This document shows positions 1 to 7,786 of a stretch of DNA of 15,085 bases, in pieces; position 1 is the stretch's first letter, and each line of letters begins with the position of its first letter. A program made the position numbers and the translations under genes. Source of the DNA: Bog-756 sp037141235 (GTDB taxonomy: Bacteria > Actinomycetota > Acidimicrobiia > Acidimicrobiales > RAAP-2). The notes under the pieces are model-generated. The model was not told the origin of the DNA. It made no database searches and was given only the letters and a program-made list of their open reading frames with translations. The stretch lies in contig JBAXCY010000054.1 of assembly GCA_037141235.1 (NCBI GenBank), positions 1-15,085 of the forward strand. The letters are read 5' to 3'.

Positions 1-4
1 GCAA

Positions 5-87
5 GCCCGGGTGGCGGAATGGCAGACGCGGTGGACTCAAAATCCACTGTCCGAAAGGGCGTGCGGGTTCGAATCCCGCCCCGGGCA
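5..87 (+). tRNA. tRNA-Leu (anticodon CAA)
   Basis: The acceptor stem pairs 5-11 with 80-86 (7 bp, all G-C). The D stem pairs 14-16 with 27-29. The anticodon stem is 31-35/43-47, and the 7-base loop 36-42 carries CAA at 38-40, which reads the leucine codon TTG. The variable arm is long (class II), with a 4-bp stem closed by a GAAA loop (49-60). The T stem is 63-67/75-79 around the usual TTCGAAT loop. The discriminator base is A87, as expected for leucine. The bases that follow are CCG, so the 3' CCA is not encoded and must be added by the CCA-adding enzyme. Confidence 0.97.
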
Positions 88-143
88 CCGAGTGGATCGA
101 TCGGAAGACATCCACGAATAACCACTGAAGCAACGTCAGCGCG

Positions 144-175
144 GCCCACTGCAGGGCCTTCGCCCCGCACTGGGC
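144..175 (+). terminator. hairpin after tRNA-Leu, possible terminator
   Basis: Two 13-base arms, 144-156 and 163-175, pair at 11 of 13 positions around a 6-base loop (CCTTCG). The mismatches are C149/C170 and A153/C166. No U-tract follows directly, as is common for actinobacterial terminators. It lies between the tRNA and fabD, so it would end the tRNA transcript. The rest of 88-265 shows nothing else that is firm, apart from a 5-bp GACAC/GTGTC stem near 206-221. Confidence 0.4.
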
Positions 176-265
176 CTCAGAAGCACCGTTTTCGGCCCGC
201 CCCGTGACACACTGACGTGTCCCTCCGTTGTCGGACATCCGTCGAGTCGAGTCAGGAGTCTGCAG

Positions 266-1522
266 GTGCTGGCCTTTACCTTTCCTGGACAGGGGTCCCA
301 GAGGTCCGGCATGGGCCTACCCTGGGTCGATCACCCCTCGTGGGAGGTGGCTGGCGAGGCCTCCGAAATCGCCGGACGCGACCTGACTGCACTGCTGCTC
401 GAGGCCCCGATGGAGGAGCTCACCCGCACCGCCAACGCGCAGCTAGCCACCTTCGTCATGAGCCTCGTGGTCCTCGATGCCGTCGAGCGCCTGGGTCTGA
501 CCCCTGCGGCCTGTGCGGGACACAGCCTGGGCGAGTACACGGCACTCGTGGCATCCGGTGCCCTTTCTCTGGCCGACGGCACGTCGCTCGTCATTGAGCG
601 GGGCGATGCCATGCAGAAGGCTGCCGACGATCGCCCGGGCACCATGGCCGCCCTGATCGGGATTGCCGATGACGACGCCGAGGCCGCCTGTCAGCGGGCC
701 GAGGCCGATGTCTGGGTGGCCAACTACAACGCCCCCGGCCAGGTGGTCATCTCGGGAACGGAAGCCGGCATTGCCGCCGCCACCGGACACGCCAAGGACC
801 TCGGTGCCCGCAAGGTCCTGCCCATCCCCGTCTCGGGGGCGTTCCATACGCCCATGATGCTGCCCGCCCGCACCAGGCTGCGCGGTCGGCTCGACACTGT
901 CACTTTCCACTCTCCCGAGGTCCCGGTCGTCTCCAACGTCGATGCCCGGATCCACACCGACTCCACCGAATGGCCGGGCCTGTTATCGGCCCAGCTGTGC
1001 AGCCCAGTCCGTTGGCGGCAATCGCTCGAGGCCCTCAGTGGTCGTGGCGCCAGCCTCATCGTGGAGCTCGGTCCCGGTGGCGTGCTCACCGGCATGGTCC
1101 GCAGGGCCACCCCTGACGTCCGAGGAGTGTCGGTGGCCGTCCCCGACGACCTCGACAAGTTGATGGACTCGGTCTCGGGCGTGGATGACTGGGCGGCCAC
1201 CATTCCCAGCCACCAGGGCGAGCATCTCTATACGTCCGAACGCGTAGTCGTGAGCCCCGCGTCGGGGGTGTTCGAGCCCGCACCGCACCTGGCCGCCCTG
1301 GAGGCGACCGCCCTCGCTGAGGCAACGGCGGCACCGGGCAGCGGGGCGGGTGCAGAGCCGGGTTCGCTCCTGGCCGTCGGTGATCCGGTGGGGACGGTGG
1401 GCCTCACTGACGTACGCACTCCATTCGAAGGCATCCTTGTGCGCTGGCTCGCCGTGCGCGGCGAACGGGTCATGGAAGGCCAGCCGGTGGCCTGGATCCG
1501 CACCAAGGCGGGGCGGTCGTGA
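266..1522 (+). CDS. fabD: malonyl-CoA:ACP transacylase with C-terminal degenerate biotinyl-like domain
   Basis: This cytoplasmic enzyme moves malonyl groups from CoA to ACP for fatty-acid elongation. The transferase part is clear: GQGSQ at residues 8-12, the nucleophile motif GHSLGE with Ser87, Arg112 in the ERGDAM segment, and the catalytic His194 in GAFHTPMM. It starts with GTG, with CAGGAG at 253-258 seven bases upstream. The protein has 418 residues, against about 300-315 usual for FabD. The extra C-terminus (about 326-413) reads like a biotinyl/lipoyl hybrid barrel: a VSPASGVFEP strand, an Ala/Gly-rich insert, then VGDPVG, TPFEGIL and GERVMEGQPVAWI. The EAMKM hairpin is missing and there is no lysine between residues 299 and 413, so the domain cannot be biotinylated or lipoylated. 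The gene leads the fab cluster, with fabG 73 bases downstream. The transferase call is very sure; the role of the extension is unknown. Confidence 0.95.
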   Translation: MLAFTFPGQGSQRSGMGLPWVDHPSWEVAGEASEIAGRDLTALLLEAPMEELTRTANAQLATFVMSLVVLDAVERLGLTPAACAGHSLGEYTALVASGALSLADGTSLVIERGDAMQKAADDRPGTMAALIGIADDDAEAACQRAEADVWVANYNAPGQVVISGTEAGIAAATGHAKDLGARKVLPIPVSGAFHTPMMLPARTRLRGRLDTVTFHSPEVPVVSNVDARIHTDSTEWPGLLSAQLCSPVRWRQSLEALSGRGASLIVELGPGGVLTGMVRRATPDVRGVSVAVPDDLDKLMDSVSGVDDWAATIPSHQGEHLYTSERVVVSPASGVFEPAPHLAALEATALAEATAAPGSGAGAEPGSLLAVGDPVGTVGLTDVRTPFEGILVRWLAVRGERVMEGQPVAWIRTKAGRS

Positions 1523-1572
1523 CCGGCCGATATGAATTTGCCACCACGACTCAGGCGACAGGAAACCATTCG

Positions 1573-1599
1573 ATGAACAGGGACGAGCAACAGGTATGA
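1573..1599 (+). CDS. possible 8-residue leader ORF before fabG
   Basis: An ATG at 1573 opens MNRDEQQV and stops at TGA 1597-1599. That stop overlaps the fabG start as ATGA. AGGA at 1560-1563 sits nine bases before the ATG, a better placed ribosome site than the AGGGA (1579-1583) that lies 12 bases before fabG. Translation of the mini-ORF could therefore couple to fabG. It is too short for any codon statistic and may be chance. Confidence 0.25.
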   Translation: MNRDEQQV

Positions 1600-2354
1600 G
1601 CGATAGCGAAGAGGGGCCAGCAGTAGGCGGCTCCAGGGTCGTCCTAGTCACCGGCGGTTCGCGCGGGATCGGGCTGGCGTGCGCCGAGTGGTTCCTGGCC
1701 CGTGGCGACCGGGTGGCCATCACTTCTCGGACAGGCTCCACCGAACGGGACCTCGGAGCCGACGCCGACCACTTCTTGTCCCTGTCTTGTGACATGACCG
1801 ACGCTACTCAGGTGGAAGCTGCCTTCGGGACCATCGAGGCCACCTGGGGCCCCGTCGAGGTCCTGGTAGCCAACGCCGGCGTCACCCGGGACTCACTGGT
1901 GCTGAGGATGAGCGAGGACGCCTGGTCCGAGGTGATCGACACCAACCTGACGGCCGTGTTCCGGGTCACCAAGCGGGCACTGGCCAAGATGATCCGTCTG
2001 CACCGCGGCCGGGTAATCATGATCTCCTCCGTGGGGGCGTTCATCGGATCTGCTGGTCAGGCCAACTATGCAGCATCCAAGGCCGGCCTCTTCGGTATGG
2101 CCCGCTCCCTCGCCCGAGAGGTAGGAAGCCGCTCCATCACCGTGAACGTCGTGGCTCCAGGACTCGTGGAGACCAGTATGCTGGCCGCTCTGGGTGAAGC
2201 GAAACTGGCGGAGTTCGCCGCTCAAGTTCCGCTCGGCCGGGTGGCCCAACCTGACGACGTGGCCGGTGTCGTCGGGTTCCTTGCTTCCGACGCTGCCGGG
2301 TACGTGACCGGTGCCATTTTGCCGGTCGACGGCGGCCTGGCCATGGGGATCTGA
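1596..2354 (+). CDS. fabG: 3-oxoacyl-ACP reductase
   Basis: It reduces 3-oxoacyl-ACP to 3-hydroxyacyl-ACP with NADPH, the first reduction of each fatty-acid cycle. It is a classical short-chain dehydrogenase of 252 residues, the normal size. It has the nucleotide loop TGGSRGIG (19-26), NAG at 93-95, Asn117, and the catalytic Ser145, Tyr158 and Lys162 in the FabG-typical stretch GQANYAASKAG. The C-terminus has the conserved PLGRVAQPDDVA and YVTGAILPVDGG segments. The ATG at 1596 precedes a short acidic, non-conserved N-terminus. It lies between fabD and acpP, which supports the FabG role over a generic dehydrogenase. The ribosome site is weak (AGGGA, 12 bases away). Confidence 0.93.
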   Translation: MSDSEEGPAVGGSRVVLVTGGSRGIGLACAEWFLARGDRVAITSRTGSTERDLGADADHFLSLSCDMTDATQVEAAFGTIEATWGPVEVLVANAGVTRDSLVLRMSEDAWSEVIDTNLTAVFRVTKRALAKMIRLHRGRVIMISSVGAFIGSAGQANYAASKAGLFGMARSLAREVGSRSITVNVVAPGLVETSMLAALGEAKLAEFAAQVPLGRVAQPDDVAGVVGFLASDAAGYVTGAILPVDGGLAMGI

Positions 2355-2363
2355 CTCATCGGT

Positions 2364-2380
2364 TGGCGGGCGGGCCGCCA
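2364..2380 (+). terminator. hairpin 10 bases after fabG
   Basis: A perfect 6-bp stem, TGGCGG (2364-2369) with CCGCCA (2375-2380), closes a 5-base loop. It begins just after the fabG stop and has no U-tract. It could be a partial terminator or a processing site that lets acpP be expressed at a different level from fabD-fabG. The rest of the 173-base gap before acpP shows no convincing promoter. Confidence 0.35.
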
Positions 2381-2527
2381 GAGGCGACATCATGTGCCAC
2401 TCGCCGGGCGAACCAAGACGGACCAAACTACAGATTGATGGCCCTGCCGGCATGCGCATGACTGATGCGAACGACAGACGTGCAGAACAGACAGCACCTA
2501 GATGACCTACAACCCACAGGAGATGCA

Positions 2528-2767
2528 ATGAGCAACGAAGAGACGTTCGAGAAGTTCAAGGTCTGCGCCGTCGAGGTGCTCCAGGTACCCGAGGAGAAGA
2601 TCACCAAGGACGCCCGGTTCGCCGAGGATCTCGACGCCGACAGCCTCGACCTGGTCGAGTTGGTCATGGCCCTCGAGGAGACCTTCGACGTCACCGTCGA
2701 CGAGACCGAGCTCGAGGGTATCGAGACCATCGGTCAGGCCTACGACCTCATCGTCGCCAAGATCTGA
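2528..2767 (+). CDS. acpP: acyl carrier protein
   Basis: This small acidic carrier holds growing acyl chains on 4'-phosphopantetheine during fatty-acid synthesis. The DSL motif at residues 38-40 places the prosthetic group on Ser39, within the usual FAEDLDADSLDLVELVM context at the start of helix 2. The length of 79 residues is typical. The ATG at 2528 is chosen because AGGAG (2518-2522) sits five bases upstream and the protein then starts MSNEETFEKF like other ACPs; an upstream in-frame ATG at 2465 would add unrelated residues. The stop overlaps the fabF start by one base (TGATG), so the two are probably translationally coupled. Confidence 0.97.
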   Translation: MSNEETFEKFKVCAVEVLQVPEEKITKDARFAEDLDADSLDLVELVMALEETFDVTVDETELEGIETIGQAYDLIVAKI

Positions 2768-3963
2768 TGCTGCTCGGCATCGGCCCCGACGGTCCGATCG
2801 CCGGCCGCCGGGTCGCCATCACCGGGCTCGGCGTCATCGCCTCATGCGGAATCGGCCTCGAGGCGTTCTGGGCCGGGCTCCACGGTCCTGCACCAGAGGG
2901 CGAGCGGCGGGTCACCGACTTCGACCCCGAACTGTGGCTATCCGCCAAAGAGGCGCGCCACGTTGATCGGTTCGCCCAGTTCAGTGTGGCTGTGGCCGAC
3001 ATGGCTATCAAGGATGCGGGCGCACTCGACGCCGATCCCGAGCGGTCCGGGGTCATCATGGGCACTGGAGTCGGCGGGCTGCAGGCTCTGGAGACCCAGA
3101 TACTCGTCTTTGCCGAAAAGGGTGCCCGTCGGGTGTCCCCCCGCTTGGTCCCGATGATGATGTCCAATGCCGGAGCGGCCGCCGTCTCCATGCACCTCGG
3201 ATGGCACGGACCTTCAGAAACCGTCATTACTGCGTGTGCCGCCGGTTCCCACAGCATCGCCCACGCCGCTCGTCTGGTGGCCTCGGGACGGTGCGACGTG
3301 GCCATCGGTGGTGCTGCCGAGGCCGGGATGACCGACGTCGGCATCGCGGCCTTCGCCAACATGACCGCCCTGTCCACCACGGGGCACTCGCGGCCGTTCG
3401 ATGTTCGTCGAGACGGCTTCGTCATGACCGAAGGCGCTGGGGCCCTCGTGTTCGAGGACTGGGACCGGGCCGTCGCTCGTGGTGCCCGGATCTACGGTGA
3501 GCTGGCCGGCGCCGCCAGCACGGCCGACGCCCACCACATCACCGCCCCCGCCCCCGGGGGTACAGGCGCTTCCGCCTGCATGCACCTGGCCATCGAAGAT
3601 GCCGGGCTCTCCCCTGGCCGGATCGGCCACATCAATGCCCATGGCACGTCCACTCCACTCAACGATCAGGCCGAGTCTGATGCCATCGGGGCCCTGTTCG
3701 GACCGGGATCACCTCCAGTGACCTCGACCAAGGGCGTCACCGGGCACGGTCTCGGGGCCAGCGGAGCCATCGAGGCAGTAGCTGCCGCCCTGACCCTCGC
3801 GCACCGGAGCATCCCGCCTACGTTCGGCTATGAGCAGCCTGATCCTGGAATCCACCTCGACATCGTGGCCGGTCAGGCCCGTCCGTTCGATCCGGCACCC
3901 ATCCTCTCCAACTCCTTCGGGTTCGGCGGACACAACGGCTGCCTGGTCCTATCCCCCGCCTGA
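2767..3963 (+). CDS. fabF: 3-oxoacyl-ACP synthase II (KAS II)
   Basis: It condenses malonyl-ACP with acyl-ACP to extend the chain by two carbons. The thiolase-fold catalytic set is complete: Cys157 in TACAAGSHS, His292 in NAHGTSTPLND, Lys322 in TSTKG, and His327 in GHGLGASG. The glycine-rich SFGFGGHNG loop near the C-terminus is also present. TKG replaces the commoner TKS, a mild variant. The 398 residues are close to the family norm of about 410. The start overlaps the acpP stop. Absence of the Cys-His-Asn set of FabH, together with this His-His pattern, separates it from KAS III. The position after acpP agrees with the standard acpP-fabF order. Confidence 0.95.
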   Translation: MLLGIGPDGPIAGRRVAITGLGVIASCGIGLEAFWAGLHGPAPEGERRVTDFDPELWLSAKEARHVDRFAQFSVAVADMAIKDAGALDADPERSGVIMGTGVGGLQALETQILVFAEKGARRVSPRLVPMMMSNAGAAAVSMHLGWHGPSETVITACAAGSHSIAHAARLVASGRCDVAIGGAAEAGMTDVGIAAFANMTALSTTGHSRPFDVRRDGFVMTEGAGALVFEDWDRAVARGARIYGELAGAASTADAHHITAPAPGGTGASACMHLAIEDAGLSPGRIGHINAHGTSTPLNDQAESDAIGALFGPGSPPVTSTKGVTGHGLGASGAIEAVAAALTLAHRSIPPTFGYEQPDPGIHLDIVAGQARPFDPAPILSNSFGFGGHNGCLVLSPA

Positions 3964-4024
3964 CGGTCAGCCATCCAAACTCCCGCGTGCAGAGTCGTTC
4001 CCTATGGGTTCCCCAGGCAACTTT

Positions 4025-4045
4025 CGGGACAGCCCTCCGGTCCCG
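4025..4045 (+). terminator. hairpin between fabF and the kinase gene
   Basis: CGGGAC (4025-4030) pairs perfectly with GTCCCG (4040-4045) across a 9-base loop. It lies in the 97-base gap after fabF, 16 bases before the chosen start of the next gene. It could end part of the fab transcript or sit in the leader of the kinase gene. There is no U-tract. Confidence 0.25.
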
Positions 4046-4060
4046 TACGGTGGTGACCTC

Positions 4061-5752
4061 ATGACCGAATACGCCACTCCCCTCGAGTCCTCCTTCCACC
4101 CCGACGGCCCGCCCGATCTCGCACTCGGTGCCTTTACCCCGGCCGCCCCCTGGATCGTGGACCCCGACGCCATGACCTGGCGGTTCGCTCATGACGGGGA
4201 ACCCGGTGTTGATGTCCTACGCGGCCAAGCCGCGGCCCTGGCCAGCACGTTGGTCCACCCCGAGCACCTCCCCTCGGTTGGTCGAGTGCTGACTGTGGTC
4301 TACCGCCTTGGCATTCCGCTTCTGTTGTGGGGTGTCAAGGAACGAGGCACCCCCGAGTCCAGAGCCGGGCTCTCTCGCCGGCTGCGGCCCGCCTTCGAGC
4401 ACCTGGGACCTACGTATATCAAGCTCGGTCAGATCATCTCCTCGGCTGAAGGGATCTTTCCTGAGGAGTTGGTCCAAGAGTTCCGCTTGTTGCGCGACCG
4501 GGTGGCACCCGAGCCGTTCACCGTGGTCCGTCGCACGGTCGAGGCAGACTTGGGTCGGCCACTATCCGAGGTGTTCACCTCGTTCGATCGCACGCCCATC
4601 GCCTCAGCCTCCATCGCTCAAGTGCACAGCGCCACGCTCCGCACCGGCGAGCGAGTCGTGGTCAAGGTGCAACGCAGCAGAGTGGCACCGCTGGTCCGCC
4701 TCGATATTGCCGCCATGGCCTGGCTGGCTCCCTTTCTGGTCGGCCGGATCCCGGTGGCGGCCCTTACCAATCCCCCGTCCCTGGTCGAACTGTTCGCCGA
4801 GACCATCGTGGAAGAGCTCGACTTCCGCCTCGAGGCCCAAAACATGCTGGACATCGCCGCCGTGTACGCCAGCACTGGCCAGCGCACCGTTGTCGTGCCC
4901 CGGCCTCATCCGGAACTGGTCACCCGCCGGGTACTGGTCATGGAGCACCTGCACGGGTTCTCGTGGGGAGACGCCGCGGGCATGCAGGCGGCCGGCATCG
5001 ACACCGCCGCAGTGCTCCGTGCCAGCCTGATCGCCTTCCTCGAGGGAGCGCTTATCTACGGCGTCTTCCACGGCGACCTCCACGGCGGCAACATGATGGT
5101 CCAGTCCGATGGCACCGTGGCCCTGCTCGACTTCGGCATCACCGCCCGCCTCGACGAAGGAAAGCGTCAGGCCTTCCTGCGCCTGCAGATGGGGGCGAGT
5201 AGCAACGACGTCACCATCCAGGTCGAAGCGCTCCGGGACCTCGGTGCCCTGCCGGCCGACTCCGATATCGAGGCTGTCATCCGCGACCTCAATCTTGAGC
5301 GACCACCTATCGATCCGACCACATTGAGCGCCGAGCAGATGGTGGACGAGATCCGAGAGGTAACCAAGGCGCTCCTCGGCTACGGTGCCCGTCTCCCTAA
5401 AGAACTCATGCTGTTCGTCAAGAACATGCTCTTCCTCAACGGGGCCATGGCCACCATGGCGCCAGACGTCGACATCCTGGGCGAAGTGGTCGCCATCATC
5501 ACCTACTTCAACGAGCACCACGGCGACCGCATCGCTAGTGAAATCGGTGGCGTGGTTGCCGCCGATGCCATCGACCTCGACGGCTACCGGGCCGCCCTGG
5601 GGTTTACCGCTGACAACGACACCATCACCTTCCGCGAGTTGCAAGCACGCCGTGAACTCATTGCTGCTCGACTCGAGGCCCATCAGCGCCCGCAGCGACG
5701 AGCGACGGCCCTGCGAGCGCTCTACCGGTTCATCCGACCTCAGCGCGACTGA
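4061..5752 (+). CDS. ABC1/AarF/UbiB-family kinase-like protein
   Basis: It belongs to the atypical kinase-like family of UbiB, COQ8 and AarF, which acts as an ATP-binding helper in lipid and quinone metabolism; its own substrate cannot be read here. Numbered from the ATG at 4061 (563 residues), it shows the family marker KLGQ at 121-124 and the alanine-rich nucleotide loop ASASIAQVH at 181-189. It also shows Lys202, EELDF at 251-255, the catalytic-loop HGDLHGGN at 337-344 and DFG at 357-359. No clear C-terminal membrane helices are present, unlike E. coli UbiB. The open frame extends further back into fabF; ATG 4061 is chosen because it clears fabF and has GGTGGTG five bases upstream, but ATG 4004 is possible. 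The neighbouring fab genes suggest, without proof, a lipid-related role. Confidence 0.88.
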   Translation: MTEYATPLESSFHPDGPPDLALGAFTPAAPWIVDPDAMTWRFAHDGEPGVDVLRGQAAALASTLVHPEHLPSVGRVLTVVYRLGIPLLLWGVKERGTPESRAGLSRRLRPAFEHLGPTYIKLGQIISSAEGIFPEELVQEFRLLRDRVAPEPFTVVRRTVEADLGRPLSEVFTSFDRTPIASASIAQVHSATLRTGERVVVKVQRSRVAPLVRLDIAAMAWLAPFLVGRIPVAALTNPPSLVELFAETIVEELDFRLEAQNMLDIAAVYASTGQRTVVVPRPHPELVTRRVLVMEHLHGFSWGDAAGMQAAGIDTAAVLRASLIAFLEGALIYGVFHGDLHGGNMMVQSDGTVALLDFGITARLDEGKRQAFLRLQMGASSNDVTIQVEALRDLGALPADSDIEAVIRDLNLERPPIDPTTLSAEQMVDEIREVTKALLGYGARLPKELMLFVKNMLFLNGAMATMAPDVDILGEVVAIITYFNEHHGDRIASEIGGVVAADAIDLDGYRAALGFTADNDTITFRELQARRELIAARLEAHQRPQRRATALRALYRFIRPQRD

Positions 5753-5777
5753 TCACCCTGGCGCTGACACCCCGGGT

Positions 5778-6581
5778 TCAGCCCTTGTCGATGGCCGTCC
5801 GCAGCGAGCCGACGAACTCAGCCGCCCCATCAGGACCGCCGCCCTCCAACAGGCGCCGCACCAGGGCAGAGCCCACCACCACTCCGTCCGCTACCTCGCA
5901 CACCGAGGCAGCCTGCTCCGGGTTGGACACGCCGATCCCCACACACACCGGCAGATCAGTGAGGGCCTGGATGCGGCTTGCTACCTCACGGGCCGAGTCG
6001 GCCAACACTGCTTGCTCGCCGGTGACACCCATCCGCCCCACGGCGTAGACGAACCCACGGGTGCGCTCGCAGATCTGGCCGATTCGCTCCTCGGGAGTCG
6101 AGGGTGCCACCAACAACACGGTGGCCACATCCTCACTATCGGCCGCATGTGCCCAGGACCCGGCCTCCTCCAACGGCAGGTCGGGGATGATGGCCCCCGA
6201 TACGCCTGACTGGTGCATGACCCCGGCGATCCGTTCGTGGCCGGCCCGGTAGATGAGGTTGTAATAGGTCATCGCCACCAGCGGCACACCCACATCGATC
6301 CGACTCAAGTCGGCCAGCACACCGTCCGGCGTGGTACCGCGGGCAAGTGCTCGCAACGACGACTCCTGGATGACCCCGCCATCGATCATCGGGTCAGAAA
6401 ATGGGATGCCGATTTCGATGGCGTCGGCCCCGGCCCCGGCGAGCGCCTCGATCACCAACAACCACTGATCGTCCAGCCCAGCCGTGATGTACGGGATGAG
6501 CAGCTTGTGTCCGGCAGCCTTTCTGGATCGCAATGCCGACTCCAGAGTCCCCGGTACGTGCGTCGAGTCCACCCGACTCAT
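5778..6581 (-). CDS. trpA: tryptophan synthase alpha subunit
   Basis: It cleaves indole-3-glycerol phosphate to indole and glyceraldehyde 3-phosphate, passing indole to TrpB. The 267 residues form the usual TIM barrel. The catalytic Glu56 lies in DAIEIGIPFSDP and Asp67 in the following MIDGGVIQ loop. The phosphate-binding strands CVGIGVSNPEQA and GVVVGSALV are present near the C-terminus. The loop reads IDGG where most homologues have ADGP or MDGP. The start overlaps the trpB stop by four bases (ATGA), and GAGGGG lies six bases upstream inside trpB. It is the last gene of the trp group and converges on the kinase gene with 25 bases between the stops and no clear terminator. Confidence 0.96.
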   Translation of the reverse strand: MSRVDSTHVPGTLESALRSRKAAGHKLLIPYITAGLDDQWLLVIEALAGAGADAIEIGIPFSDPMIDGGVIQESSLRALARGTTPDGVLADLSRIDVGVPLVAMTYYNLIYRAGHERIAGVMHQSGVSGAIIPDLPLEEAGSWAHAADSEDVATVLLVAPSTPEERIGQICERTRGFVYAVGRMGVTGEQAVLADSAREVASRIQALTDLPVCVGIGVSNPEQAASVCEVADGVVVGSALVRRLLEGGGPDGAAEFVGSLRTAIDKG

Positions 6582-7786
6582 GCCCGACCCCTCAGGATGT
6601 CCCGGACCTGGGCAACGTCCTTGTCGCCTCGTCCCGACAGATTGACCAGCACAGTCGATCCCGGGGCCAACTCCCCACTGGCCGCTGCCGCCATCACCCA
6701 GGCGATGGCGTGGGACGATTCGAGGGCCGGCAAGATCCCTTCGGTCTTGGCCAGCAGTTGAAACGCTTCGAGCACTCGTTCATCATCGGCCGCTTCGTAG
6801 CGGACCCGGCCCACCTCAGCCAAATGGGCATGCTCCGGTCCGATGCCCGGATAGTCGAGCCCGGCCGATATCGACTCGGCTTCCAAGATCTGCCCCGCCT
6901 CGTCCTGGATCAGTGCACTGCGCATCCCGTGGAGTACCCCAGGGATACCCGTGGTGACCGCCGCTCCCCCGGCGGCCTCCACGGCCACCAGATCCGACGA
7001 GGTGGCGTCAGCGAACCCGGCAAAGATGCCCGCTGCGTTCGATCCGCCCCCGGCGCAGGCCACCACCACATCGGGGTCGCTTCCGTCCAGCAGGCCACGG
7101 AACTGCTCGCGGGCCTCCTCGCCGATCACGCTCTGGAACTGGCGCACCATCCACGGATACGGATGCGGGCCCATCACCGAGCCCAAGCAGTAGTGGGTGT
7201 CGTCCACCGCCGCCACCCACGCCCGCAGCGCCTCATTGACGGCGTCCTTCAGCGTCCGGCTGCCGCTCACCACAGGAACCACAGTGGCCCCCAGCAGTTC
7301 CATACGGAACACGTTCAGTTCCTGGCGCTTGGTGTCGACCTCGCCCATGTAGACGATGCACTCCATGCCAAACAGAGCCGCCGCGGTGGCCGTAGCCACT
7401 CCGTGCTGGCCGGCCCCTGTTTCGGCGATCAGCTTGTTCTTGCCCATCCGTCGGGCCAGCAGACCCTGGCCGATCACGTTGTTCAGCTTGTGGGATCCGG
7501 TATGGGCAAGGTCCTCGCGTTTCAGGAAGACCCGAACCCCCACATGTTCGGAGAACCGTAGGCACTCGGTCACCGGCGTGGGCCGTCCTCCGTAATTGCG
7601 GAGGATCCCGTCGAGCTCGCCGTGGAACTCCGGGTCCGCCCACGCCTCCCTAAACGCCGCCTCGAGCTCGATACATGCTGGCACGAGTGACTCGGGGACA
7701 TAGCGTCCGCCGAACTCGCCGAATCGTCCGGTGGGGCCGGGGTCTCCCATGATCAGGTCTGGCTGGGTCGTCTCAGAGGTCGTCAT
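6578..7786 (-). CDS. trpB: tryptophan synthase beta subunit
   Basis: This pyridoxal-phosphate enzyme joins indole and serine to form tryptophan and forms the alpha2-beta2 complex with TrpA. The conserved entry GRFGEFGGRYVPE is near residues 20-32. The PLP lysine is Lys100 in HTGSHKLNN, Glu122 lies in AETGAGQHG, and the phosphate-binding GGGSN is at 246-250. The C-terminal LSGRGDKD motif is intact. The 402 residues are typical of TrpB1. The ATG at 7786 has only a weak ribosome site, so coupling to upstream translation is possible. An internal ATG twelve codons in is a less likely start, because the short N-terminal arm is normal for the family. Confidence 0.97.
   Translation of the reverse strand: MTTSETTQPDLIMGDPGPTGRFGEFGGRYVPESLVPACIELEAAFREAWADPEFHGELDGILRNYGGRPTPVTECLRFSEHVGVRVFLKREDLAHTGSHKLNNVIGQGLLARRMGKNKLIAETGAGQHGVATATAAALFGMECIVYMGEVDTKRQELNVFRMELLGATVVPVVSGSRTLKDAVNEALRAWVAAVDDTHYCLGSVMGPHPYPWMVRQFQSVIGEEAREQFRGLLDGSDPDVVVACAGGGSNAAGIFAGFADATSSDLVAVEAAGGAAVTTGIPGVLHGMRSALIQDEAGQILEAESISAGLDYPGIGPEHAHLAEVGRVRYEAADDERVLEAFQLLAKTEGILPALESSHAIAWVMAAAASGELAPGSTVLVNLSGRGDKDVAQVRDILRGRA

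Noticed and set aside
266..1522. FabD as part of a modular polyketide synthase
   Set aside because: Although a carrier-like domain follows the transferase, it lacks the DSL phosphopantetheine motif, and the neighbours are stand-alone type II fatty-acid enzymes.
983..1795. A 270-codon minus-strand frame across the end of fabD and start of fabG
   Set aside because: It is antisense to two well supported genes and shows no motif or ribosome site.
3830..4060. A longer start for the kinase-like gene
   Set aside because: It would overlap fabF by 134 bases with no ribosome site and non-conserved sequence. ATG 4061 clears fabF.
4604..5683. A 359-codon open frame on the minus strand inside the kinase-like gene
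   Set aside because: It lies fully opposite a gene with complete family motifs. Its translation is a Val/Asp/Gly/His-rich antisense product typical of GC-rich DNA, with no domain pattern.
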